From: Sphingobacteriales bacterium
Lineage (GTDB): Bacteria; Bacteroidota; Bacteroidia; Sphingobacteriales; Sphingobacteriaceae
Length of the DNA stretch: 64,000 bases
Assembly (NCBI GenBank): GCA_014763615.1
Contig: JACXVB010000001.1
Span: 124,001-188,000 of the forward strand
Direction: 5' to 3'
The translations under genes and the position numbers were made by a program. This document shows, in pieces, positions 8,078 through 15,550 of the stretch (the stretch's first letter is position 1; every line of letters starts with the position of its first letter). The notes under the pieces are model-generated. The model saw nothing but the letters and a program-made list of their open reading frames with translations, made no database searches and had not been told where the DNA came from.

Positions 8078-8953
8078 TTATAGTTGTTTGTAGTTTTTAT
8101 ATTCAAATAGCCTCACTCCAAATTGCTGCTCAATCCAGGCTAAAAATTTCCTTCTAGGCGTTAATTTCTTATTTGCTTTTGTGGGATCAAAGTTGAATTT
8201 CCAGTTCATCGCCTGAATTCGTTTCTGATAAACTTGTGGATGAGAACCTTCGAATTTTAATAATATATCAGCATTGCCATAATCAAATTCTTCGGTGCTC
8301 ATTCGGTTTTCGTTTAGCCAAGTATCATCATGATAAAATGTATTGAAGTTATTGACCTTGTTTACCAAGCCTTTCGGAGGTTTTACCCAACCGTAATGAT
8401 AAACGTAAGCATCGATTAATTTCACCTTAATTTTCCGATCATCAATACGAAAACCTTGTGCATCTCGATAAGAATGTACGTTTAAATTCCTTTTGACAAC
8501 TCTAATTTCTCTCCGATACCAGCGTCTGGATTGCCCATAATAATCGTAAGAACCATAAAAATGAAGATATTTAAAAAGCAAACCTTCCACCTCTGGCTGA
8601 TTTAAGTTCGTTTCCATTTCTTTTTTAATGGTAGGGAGATATTTTTCGTGGACACACTCATCTCCTTGGATGTAAAAAGCCCAATCCGCATCCTTAGAAA
8701 TGGAATTAAAAGCTTTATCTGTTTCCAATGCGAAAGTTCTCCCGCCTTCTCGCACACTCCTATCCCAAACGGTATCAATAATTTTAATTTTTGGAGAATC
8801 GATAGCTTCAATTAGTTTTCTTGTTTCATCTTCGCAATCGCCAACGGCCACCACAAATTCATCACAAATAGGCAAAATGGAGGTGATGGCCTCAACTATT
8901 GCATAGTCGTTTTTTACAGCATTTCTGATAAAAGTAAATCCGGCAACTTTCAT
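8078..8953 (-). CDS. Family 2 glycosyltransferase
   Basis: 291 residues of GT-A type. The start MKVAGFTFIRNAVKNDYAIVEAI is the GT2 nucleotide-binding strand, CDEFVVAVGDCEDETR follows, and ADWAFYIQGDECVHE holds the QGDE acidic motif in the DxD position. The C-terminal third (WYRREIRVVKRN, HYGWVKPPKG) is a helical acceptor region. No membrane helix, so it acts on the cytoplasmic face, presumably adding a sugar to a lipid-linked glycan or LPS core. It starts two bases after the O-antigen ligase gene and lies upstream of msbA-like, so the three form one operon. Sugar specificity cannot be read from sequence. Confidence 0.85.
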   Translation of the reverse strand: MKVAGFTFIRNAVKNDYAIVEAITSILPICDEFVVAVGDCEDETRKLIEAIDSPKIKIIDTVWDRSVREGGRTFALETDKAFNSISKDADWAFYIQGDECVHEKYLPTIKKEMETNLNQPEVEGLLFKYLHFYGSYDYYGQSRRWYRREIRVVKRNLNVHSYRDAQGFRIDDRKIKVKLIDAYVYHYGWVKPPKGLVNKVNNFNTFYHDDTWLNENRMSTEEFDYGNADILLKFEGSHPQVYQKRIQAMNWKFNFDPTKANKKLTPRRKFLAWIEQQFGVRLFEYKNYKQL

Positions 8954-8955
8954 TT

Positions 8956-10194
8956 TTAAGCAGCTTTTTTAATTTGTTTAAACGATAAAAAAAACAAGAA
9001 AAGGAATGCGTTAGCAGTAATCTGCTTTTCTAAAGTATTTTCTATCTGCATATGAAAAATGAAAGGTAGTAAAATCATGATGTAAAATGGAGACCGCTGA
9101 TAGAGTTTGATGAATAATTTGCTAAGCAAAAAGATGAAAACCAACCCGAAAGGGATGCCATAAACCAATACATAATAAATTAACTGATTGTGGATGAAAA
9201 TTCGGTTCTGAGGTATCAGTAAATAGGAATTAATATCGTATTGTCTTTGAATTTCAAACTCAGCATCTGCTGGAGAAGTGCCTAAAAACGGATGTTTTTT
9301 AATCACCTCCCAACTGCATTTCATGGCTGCCCATCTTTGCCCAAGCGATTGGAAATTCGGATTTCTATCCGAGGTAACAGAACGTAAATCAGTTAAAGTA
9401 TTTTGAACTCTTTTTTGTATTGATGGTAAAGTAAAATAAAGTAAAAAAGCTAATATTGGAATCATCAATAAGCTGGATAGGTAGATCAAAGATCTTTTTG
9501 GAGCTTTTTTAATAGACCAAAGTGAATAAAGCATAAGCATTAAATAGATGCAGATTAAGCTAAACCTAAATGCGATGATATTTAATGCGATAAAAAAGCT
9601 GATTAAGGCAATCAAGAAAAAAGTCTTTAACCATTTTGTTTTTTCTGTTTGATACAAATTAATGCCTATAAAGAAGGCCACAACACTTAAAACACTCATC
9701 TCAGAATGATCTGGACCAATTGGAAGCATTAAATTTTTGCTCCTCTCCACTTCATCAATAAATTGCTGATAATTTAGAATTGCTTTAAATGCCGTAGATA
9801 AAATTAAGAGAAAGCATAGGCCAGAAAATAAAAGGAAGATATTTTTAACTTCTTTTTTGAGGAAATCCGGACCAAAATACATCCCGATAGGCAAGAGTAA
9901 AAAAATGCTATTTACAAAAATGAGTTTTTGCCAAATGATAAAATGGCTTGTCCAGAAGAAGCTGATCAACAATACAAAATAAATCAGTGGAAAAAATAAA
10001 AATTCTAGTGAAATACGCTTTTTAACTTCCTGATTAAAGTAATTTAAAAGTCCAAAAACTACTATCAGAACACAGCTAATAGAAACTAAAGCTCTGGAAA
10101 GAAAAAGCCCAATAACTAAAAAATAGCAAGCCCAAGCAAAGGCTTTTTCATTAAAAAATGATAAATACTTAGCATAACTTGTCGGCTTGCGCAT
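8956..10194 (-). CDS. O-antigen ligase / polymerase family membrane protein
   Basis: 412 residues with about ten to eleven hydrophobic helices spread through the chain. A large periplasmic loop lies near residues 265-330 (SIQKRVQNTLTDLRSVTSDR and WEVIKKHPFLGTSPADAEF). The loop motif HPFLGTSP resembles the conserved H-P-x-x-G segment of Wzy_C/WaaL proteins. These enzymes either polymerise O-units or ligate undecaprenyl-linked glycan to lipid A-core in the periplasm. First gene of the minus-strand glycan operon. Ligase and polymerase cannot be separated on sequence alone. Confidence 0.8.
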   Translation of the reverse strand: MRKPTSYAKYLSFFNEKAFAWACYFLVIGLFLSRALVSISCVLIVVFGLLNYFNQEVKKRISLEFLFFPLIYFVLLISFFWTSHFIIWQKLIFVNSIFLLLPIGMYFGPDFLKKEVKNIFLLFSGLCFLLILSTAFKAILNYQQFIDEVERSKNLMLPIGPDHSEMSVLSVVAFFIGINLYQTEKTKWLKTFFLIALISFFIALNIIAFRFSLICIYLMLMLYSLWSIKKAPKRSLIYLSSLLMIPILAFLLYFTLPSIQKRVQNTLTDLRSVTSDRNPNFQSLGQRWAAMKCSWEVIKKHPFLGTSPADAEFEIQRQYDINSYLLIPQNRIFIHNQLIYYVLVYGIPFGLVFIFLLSKLFIKLYQRSPFYIMILLPFIFHMQIENTLEKQITANAFLFLFFLSFKQIKKAA

Positions 10195-10207
10195 ATTTAA
10201 TTCTAAT

Positions 10208-10220
10208 TTTACTTAGTAAA
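10208..10220. promoter_or_regulatory. Short palindrome in the divergent glycan operon / meaB gap
   Basis: TTTACT-T-AGTAAA is a perfect 6-bp inverted repeat with a single-base centre. It lies in the 41-base gap between two divergent genes. Its half-sites resemble those at 1700-1725. With such short arms in AT-rich DNA, chance is quite possible. Confidence 0.25.
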
Positions 10221-10235
10221 CAAAGTTAATTTTTA

Positions 10236-11123
10236 ATGTTAGATAAGGATAATCCAATGATTAGAGAATTAAAAGGAGGAGATTTTAAATCATTAGCCAG
10301 AGTTTTAACTTGGGTTGAAAATGATTTGGAAGGTGCTGAGGAGATTCTTAAAAACTTAAAAATTAAGGAAACGCCAGTTATCGGAGTTACAGGTCCGCCG
10401 GGAGCGGGAAAAAGTACTTTAGTTAATGCGCTAATTGATGAACTATCAAAAGCGTTTAAAATTGCTGTTTTAGCTATTGATCCAACTTCTCCATTTAATA
10501 TGGGGTCATTATTAGGAGATCGTATCCGGATGACTTCTCAATTTAACAATCAAAGAGTTTTTATTCGGTCTGTTGCAACCAGAGGCTCATTAGGAGGTTT
10601 ATCTGCAAAAACGATAGAGATGTGTGATGTTCTGAAAGCGTCGGATTTTGATTTCATTTTTGTAGAAACTGTTGGTGTTGGGCAATCTGAAATTGAAATT
10701 GCAGGTTTAGCAGATTTAACCATAGTAGTTTTGGTGCCAGAAGCTGGCGACGATATCCAAAGTATCAAATCTGGTTTGATGGAAATTGCTGATGTTTTTG
10801 TGGTGAATAAGGCCGATAGAGAGGGAGCAGACGCTTTTGCAAATCATCTTAAGAAAATGACTTATGGACAGCGCTCGCTTCCGGTAATTCAAACGGTTGC
10901 ACACCAAGCCAAAGGAATAGATGATTTAATAGCTTTAATTCAATCTACTAACCTGAAAGCTAATCCTAAAAAAGTATATCTATTAGCAGAAAAAGCTTGG
11001 CGCTTGATACAGAATTTCAGAATGCAGGATATAGGAAAAGAAAAGCTTCAGAAAGAAATTTCTGAAGCTTTGAATAGTTCATTTAATCTGTATCAATTTA
11101 TAGAAAAGTTTAAGCATTCATAA
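10236..11123 (+). CDS. meaB: MeaB/ArgK-type GTPase (methylmalonyl-CoA mutase chaperone)
   Basis: 295 residues, a G3E-family P-loop GTPase. Walker A is GVTGPPGAGKSTLVNAL (about 49-65), the switch region contains VETVGVGQSEIE, and the guanine-specificity motif is VVNKADREG. MeaB gates cofactor loading and protects the B12-dependent methylmalonyl-CoA mutase in propionate and odd-chain metabolism. No mutase subunit is in the window. The ATG at 10236 is taken; ATG 10257 (MIRELKGGD) is an alternative. The 3' end overlaps the convergent aminopeptidase gene by 14 bases. Confidence 0.9.
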   Translation: MLDKDNPMIRELKGGDFKSLARVLTWVENDLEGAEEILKNLKIKETPVIGVTGPPGAGKSTLVNALIDELSKAFKIAVLAIDPTSPFNMGSLLGDRIRMTSQFNNQRVFIRSVATRGSLGGLSAKTIEMCDVLKASDFDFIFVETVGVGQSEIEIAGLADLTIVVLVPEAGDDIQSIKSGLMEIADVFVVNKADREGADAFANHLKKMTYGQRSLPVIQTVAHQAKGIDDLIALIQSTNLKANPKKVYLLAEKAWRLIQNFRMQDIGKEKLQKEISEALNSSFNLYQFIEKFKHS

Positions 11124-12399
11124 GCTCTTCAATTTCATCAGCATCAATAGGAATATTTGCCATTAAATCTTTTGGGCCTTTCTCGGTAATGAGGATATCA
11201 TTTTCAAGGCGAATTCCTAAACCTTCTTCTAAAATATAGATTCCTGGTTCGCAGGTTAAAATATTTCCTACTGCAAAAGGTTCATATCTACTTGCTAAAT
11301 CATGAACATCAATACCTAAATGATGAGAAGTTCCATGCATAAAATACTTTTTGTAAGCAGGCATTTTTGGATCTTGTTTCTCGACATCATGTTTATCTAG
11401 CAAACCAAGTTTAATCAATTCGCTAGTCATTATTTTTCCTACTTCTTCATGATATTCATTCCAAATAGTTCCTGCAACCAACATTTTTGTAGCCTCTTTC
11501 ATCACTTGGTGAACTGAATTATAGACATCTTTTTGACGTTTGGTAAAACGTCCGTTTACAGGAACAGAGCGACTTAAATCTGCATTATAATTTCCAAACT
11601 CTGCACCAAAGTCAAATAAAATTACGTCACCATCTTTACATTGTTCTTTGTTGTCATTATAATGCAAAACGCAGGCATTTTTTCCTGAAGCAATGATTGG
11701 CGAATACGCATGTCCAGAAGCTTGATTTTTGATAAATTCATGAATAATTTCAGCCTCAATTTCATATTCTTGAACTCCTGGCTTAACAAAATTTAAAACT
11801 CTTCTAAAAGCCAATTCGGTAATATCACATGCTTTCTGCGTGTATAAAACTTCTATTTCTGATTTTATTGGACGCAAAGCCCTGAAAATAGGAGCTGCCC
11901 TTTCATAATGATGGAGAGGATATTTTGATTTTATTTCTTCGATAAAACGGTAGTCTTTGTAAGGTACAGTATGAATATATCTATCATTTTCATTCGTATT
12001 TAGATAGATATAATCAGCATAATGGATAATCGAAGTAAGAATGTTCCAAAATTCATCAACCCAAAAAATAGTTTGAATTCCAGAGATTGCTCTAGCTTCA
12101 TCAATCGTATATTTATGTCCTTCCCAAATCGCTATATAATCATTCGTCTGTCTTAAAAAAAGGACTTCTTTGTACGCAGCATTAGGACAATCAGGAAAAA
12201 TCAGCAAAATTGTTTGTTCTTGATCAATTCCTGAGAGATAAAATAGGTCTGGATTTTGTTTAAAACTGAAAATTTGATCTCCACTTCTTGGGAATTCATC
12301 ATTAGAATTTAGGATAGCTACGCCGTTTTTATTCAGTTTGGAAGCGAAATTTTCTCTGTTTTTCTTGAAAAGTTGTTGATTAGAAACTTGATACTTCAT
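11110..12399 (-). CDS. pepP: Xaa-Pro aminopeptidase (aminopeptidase P, M24B)
   Basis: 429 residues with an N-terminal AMP_N domain (about 1-165, e.g. GDQIFSFKQNPDLFYLSG) and a C-terminal pita-bread metallopeptidase fold. Metal ligands of the family are visible in ILFDFGAEFGNYNADLSRS (two Asp), FMHGTSHHLGIDVHD (His), LTCEPGIYI (Glu) and IRLENDILIT (Glu). It removes N-terminal residues preceding proline using two Mn ions in the cytoplasm. No signal peptide. Single gene, divergent from the OmpA gene. Confidence 0.92.
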   Translation of the reverse strand: MKYQVSNQQLFKKNRENFASKLNKNGVAILNSNDEFPRSGDQIFSFKQNPDLFYLSGIDQEQTILLIFPDCPNAAYKEVLFLRQTNDYIAIWEGHKYTIDEARAISGIQTIFWVDEFWNILTSIIHYADYIYLNTNENDRYIHTVPYKDYRFIEEIKSKYPLHHYERAAPIFRALRPIKSEIEVLYTQKACDITELAFRRVLNFVKPGVQEYEIEAEIIHEFIKNQASGHAYSPIIASGKNACVLHYNDNKEQCKDGDVILFDFGAEFGNYNADLSRSVPVNGRFTKRQKDVYNSVHQVMKEATKMLVAGTIWNEYHEEVGKIMTSELIKLGLLDKHDVEKQDPKMPAYKKYFMHGTSHHLGIDVHDLASRYEPFAVGNILTCEPGIYILEEGLGIRLENDILITEKGPKDLMANIPIDADEIEELMNA

Positions 12400-12480
12400 T
12401 TATTTTATTAAAAATTTTAAATTTATAAACCTTTTATGGTTATTTTTGTCGTATAAAAGAATTGGAACGAAGTTTGAACT

Positions 12481-12511
12481 ATTGATGATATCAAACTTAT
12501 AATTAATTTTA
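12481..12511 (+). promoter_or_regulatory. Candidate promoter of the OmpA gene
   Basis: ATTG at 12481-12484 (-33) and TAATTTTA at 12504-12511 (-7, one mismatch to TAnnTTTG) are separated by 19 bases, the normal Bacteroidota spacing. The leader to the ATG at 12556 is about 38 bases and AT-rich, usual for a highly expressed gene. Confidence 0.4.
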
Positions 12512-12555
12512 CAAATAATTATACAATTAAAAATTGTTAACCTTAAAAAAAGAAA

Positions 12556-14022
12556 ATGATGAATTACTCTACATTAAAGAAAACAGTAGCTCTTTCCTTA
12601 GCCACTGCATTTGCCGTAGTAGCAAACGCTCAGGATACTAAGCCAACTGCTACTACTTCTTCTGCCAAAACTTTTGGAGGGAGAACACAATACAGAACTT
12701 GGACCTTCGGAATTAACGGTGGTTTCACCGTTCCTGCTGTAATAACAGGTGGAACTAACGACTTTAATAGAGGAGTTGGTTTAGGAGAATACACTTTTAA
12801 ACCTTATTACGGTATAAACCTAAGAAAGCAGTTAGGACACGTATTTGGTTTACAAGGTGACTTACAATTTGGTAAAGTTCTTGGATACAACAAGGGCGTT
12901 CTTACCTATGGAACTAACGGAGGTGGAGCACCTATTATTGGGGTCAATTCTTATGAAACCAAAGTTGGATACGACGCTAGTTTGTCTGGTGTATTTAATT
13001 TAGCAACTATTAACTTTTTGAAAAGAGAAAACTCAGTTAATTTTTATTTAACTGCAGGTTATGGTTTAATAGCTTATGCTCCAAAGGGATATACCTCTTA
13101 CAAAAACAATCAAGTAGTATATGATTTTTCTGGCGTTGCTGGATCTAATAGAGATAAAAAGTATGTTAAGCAAGGTTATATTCCTGTAGGAATTGGTGCT
13201 AAGTTTAAATTAAGTGATAGAGTAGCTCTTGATTTAGGATATACCATGAAATATATTGATGCTGACAATTTTGATGGTTTGTACAGAATTGATAATTATC
13301 CTTCAAATGATAAATTTTCATACACACATGCTGGTCTAGAATTTTCTCTGGGTTCTAAAGCAAAACCAGACTTAAACTGGGCAAATCCTATTGCTATGAT
13401 GTATGATGAATTAAAAGATAATTCATTACGTCAAGAAGTTGAAGCTTTAAAAACTCGTGTTTCTAATGTAGAGCAATCTGTTGAAGATTTGAAAAAAGAC
13501 TCTGACGGAGATGGGGTAGCTGATTACTTAGACAAATGCCCTAATACTCCAGCTGGAGCGAAAGTGGATGGTGCTGGTTGTGAGTTAGATGTGGATGGAG
13601 ACGGTATTCCAGATTGGAAAGATAAATGTCCTACAGAAAAAGGAACTGCTGAATTAAATGGTTGCCCTGCTGTTGATAACTCTACTCTTTTAAAAGATGT
13701 ATCCAACATTCAATTTGAGTTTAATTCTTCTGTATTAAAAACTTCTTCTTACCCAACTTTAGATAAAGTTTCATCTTTAATGAGATCAAATTCAAATATG
13801 ATGATTGAGTTAGATGGTAATGCATCTGCAGAAGGTACTGAAGCCTACAATATGCAATTATCAATTGACAGAGCAAATGCTGTGAAAACTTATTTAGTTA
13901 ATTCTGGTGTTGATGCTAAGAGAATTGAAGTTAAAGGTTTTGGAGAAACCAGACCAATTGCTTCAAATGCTACTGAAGCTGGAAGAATTTTGAATCGTCG
14001 TGTAGAATTTAGACAACAATAA
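12556..14022 (+). CDS. OmpA-family outer-membrane protein with TSP3 calcium repeats
   Basis: 488 residues. The signal peptide ends at VVANA-QD (about residue 25). A beta-barrel follows (about 45-275), then a short coiled coil (EVEALKTRVSNVEQSVEDL). Two thrombospondin type-3 calcium repeats (DSDGDGVADYLDKCP and DVDGDGIPDWKDKCP) precede an OmpA_C peptidoglycan-binding domain (about 380-488) with NIQFEFNSSVLK, LSIDRANAVKTYL and NRRVEF. It anchors the outer membrane to peptidoglycan. Monocistronic, followed by a strong terminator, and likely abundant. The codons differ slightly from neighbours (more GGT and GCT), consistent with high expression. Confidence 0.93.
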   Translation: MMNYSTLKKTVALSLATAFAVVANAQDTKPTATTSSAKTFGGRTQYRTWTFGINGGFTVPAVITGGTNDFNRGVGLGEYTFKPYYGINLRKQLGHVFGLQGDLQFGKVLGYNKGVLTYGTNGGGAPIIGVNSYETKVGYDASLSGVFNLATINFLKRENSVNFYLTAGYGLIAYAPKGYTSYKNNQVVYDFSGVAGSNRDKKYVKQGYIPVGIGAKFKLSDRVALDLGYTMKYIDADNFDGLYRIDNYPSNDKFSYTHAGLEFSLGSKAKPDLNWANPIAMMYDELKDNSLRQEVEALKTRVSNVEQSVEDLKKDSDGDGVADYLDKCPNTPAGAKVDGAGCELDVDGDGIPDWKDKCPTEKGTAELNGCPAVDNSTLLKDVSNIQFEFNSSVLKTSSYPTLDKVSSLMRSNSNMMIELDGNASAEGTEAYNMQLSIDRANAVKTYLVNSGVDAKRIEVKGFGETRPIASNATEAGRILNRRVEFRQQ

Positions 14023-14046
14023 TTAAACATAAATGTTAATAAAAAG

Positions 14047-14073
14047 AGGGAGTTCCAAAGACTCCCTTTTTTT
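14047..14073 (+). terminator. Rho-independent terminator after the OmpA gene
   Basis: AGGGAGT (14047-14053) pairs perfectly with ACTCCCT (14061-14067) around a 7-base loop, followed by a run of T. Confidence 0.85.
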
Positions 14074-14093
14074 ATTTGTAAATTTGTTGGATT

Positions 14094-14237
14094 ATGTATT
14101 TTTTTAGAAAAAAAGACCCAAATCGTCCTGATAATTTTAATTTAAGGGTGATGCACTGGATTAATAGAATTTCAATAATTGTATTTTTAGTTGGGGTGAT
14201 TTGGAAATTAATTGATATCCTAATTCTTAGAAAGTAA
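14094..14237 (+). CDS. Small single-pass membrane protein, DUF6728-like
   Basis: A 47-residue frame from ATG 14094 to TAA 14237. The N-terminus is basic and polar (MYFFRKKDPNRPDNFNLRVM), followed by HWINRISIIVFLVGVIWKLI, one hydrophobic helix at about residues 27-45, and a basic tail LRK. It lies between a terminator and the ridA start, with 5 bases to the latter, so it probably leads the ridA-eamA-recG transcript. I recall similar short proteins in Sphingobacteria grouped as DUF6728, but this assignment is from memory. Function unknown. Shadow frames on the opposite strand look less protein-like. Confidence 0.65.
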   Translation: MYFFRKKDPNRPDNFNLRVMHWINRISIIVFLVGVIWKLIDILILRK

Positions 14238-14242
14238 ACTTG

Positions 14243-14626
14243 ATGAAAAAAATTATTAAAACCTACCATGCACCAAAGCCTATTGGTCCTTACAGTCAGG
14301 CCGTATTTATTAACGGTGTTTTATATGTATCAGGTCAAATCGCTATAGATCCAGAAAGTGGACAGATTGTAGATAAATCTATTGAAGAGGAAACACGGCA
14401 AGTGATGAAAAACATCAAAGCTGTTTTGGCTGAAGCAGGTATGACCTTTAATCATATCGTAAAAACATCTATCTTTTTGAGTGATATGGATTACTTTGGG
14501 CAAGTGAATGAAACCTATGGTAAATATTTTGAGAAGGATTTTCCTGCCCGAGAAACCGTTGCCGTTAAAACATTACCAAAGAATGTGAATGTCGAAATTT
14601 CAGTAATTGCGGTAATAAATGAGTGA
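14243..14626 (+). CDS. ridA: RidA family enamine/imine deaminase
   Basis: 127 residues from ATG 14243; the adjacent TTG at 14240 would add one residue. The family pattern is clear: HAPKPIGPYSQAV at the start, LYVSGQIAIDPESG, then EEETRQVMKNIKAVLAEAG, IVKTSIFLSDM and the C-terminal PARETVAVKTLPKNVNVEISVIAV, which contains the conserved Arg of the active cleft and the Glu near the end. RidA hydrolyses reactive 2-aminoacrylate and related imines in the cytoplasm. The stop overlaps the next start (eamA) by 8 bases. Confidence 0.92.
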   Translation: MKKIIKTYHAPKPIGPYSQAVFINGVLYVSGQIAIDPESGQIVDKSIEEETRQVMKNIKAVLAEAGMTFNHIVKTSIFLSDMDYFGQVNETYGKYFEKDFPARETVAVKTLPKNVNVEISVIAVINE

Positions 14627-15548
14627 TAAGGCTAAAGGGCTTATAGCCGCTTTATCGGCAAATATTATCTGGGGTTTTGTTTCATTGATTTTTAGAGCTC
14701 TCATTAACTATCCAACAGAGTTAATTCTCACCTATCGAATTATCATTGCATTCATGGTAACTTGGCTCTTTATAGCCATCTACAAACGGAAACAGCTGAT
14801 AGCAGATCTTAAAAGTATTCGATTTAATAGAGAAATGCCAAAAGTTAAATTTTGGATGCTGTTGGTTTTATCGGGTATAGGAATTACTGGAAATTGGTTT
14901 GCTTTTATTTATGTAGTGAATCATATTAATATCAAATCAGGGGCCTTCGCTTATATGATTTGTCCACTCATTACAGCTTTAGGTGGTTTTATTTTATTGA
15001 AAGAAGAGCTCAGCCGCTTAAAGTTTTTTGCCTTGGCACTAACAACAATATCAATTGCTATTTTAGCTACGGAATTTTTTGGAAATGTATTATGGTCTGC
15101 ATTAATTGCTTCATTTTATGCTACCTTTATGTTGATACAAAGGATATTAAAAAAGATTGATCGATTAAATATGTTAGGTTTTCAGCTTTTAATCGGGCTA
15201 ATTTTGGTTATTCCTTTAATGGTTTTTCATCCACAAGCTATACCTGTTGATTTCTCTTTTTGGGCATTAATTTTTGTTTTAGCCCTATTATTTACCCTTA
15301 TTCCTCTCTTACTTAGTCTATTCGCTTTAGGAAAATTACCTTCTTCAACCGTAGGGATTTTACTTTATATTAATCCAATAGTTGCTTTTAGCATAGCATT
15401 TTTCTATTTTCATGAACCCATAGTTTTCACTCAATTATTAGCGTATGCATTATTGTTGGTTGCTGTGGTGGTTTTTAATTGGAAAATTCTCAAAGAGATT
15501 TTCATGAAGAAGCTTAAAAGAAAGAATGAAATTGATATTGCTCGCTGA
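14619..15548 (+). CDS. EamA/RarD-type drug/metabolite transporter
   Basis: 309 residues with ten hydrophobic helices in two five-helix halves. Diagnostic segments are GLIAALSANIIWGFVSLIF, LILTYRIIIAF, IKSGAFAYMICPLITALGGFI and, in the second repeat, PSSTVGILLYINPIVAFSIAF. The arrangement matches RarD-like permeases of the DMT superfamily. The tail is basic (KKLKRKNEID), consistent with a cytoplasmic C-terminus. Overlaps ridA and is followed two bases later by recG, so all three are co-transcribed. Substrate unknown. Confidence 0.85.
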   Translation: MSDKAKGLIAALSANIIWGFVSLIFRALINYPTELILTYRIIIAFMVTWLFIAIYKRKQLIADLKSIRFNREMPKVKFWMLLVLSGIGITGNWFAFIYVVNHINIKSGAFAYMICPLITALGGFILLKEELSRLKFFALALTTISIAILATEFFGNVLWSALIASFYATFMLIQRILKKIDRLNMLGFQLLIGLILVIPLMVFHPQAIPVDFSFWALIFVLALLFTLIPLLLSLFALGKLPSSTVGILLYINPIVAFSIAFFYFHEPIVFTQLLAYALLLVAVVVFNWKILKEIFMKKLKRKNEIDIAR

Positions 15549-15550
15549 TT

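Noticed and set aside
12441-12448. TATTTTTG as a second promoter of the OmpA gene
   Set aside because: It matches the -7 consensus but no TTG lies about 19 bases upstream, and the box at 12504 is better placed.
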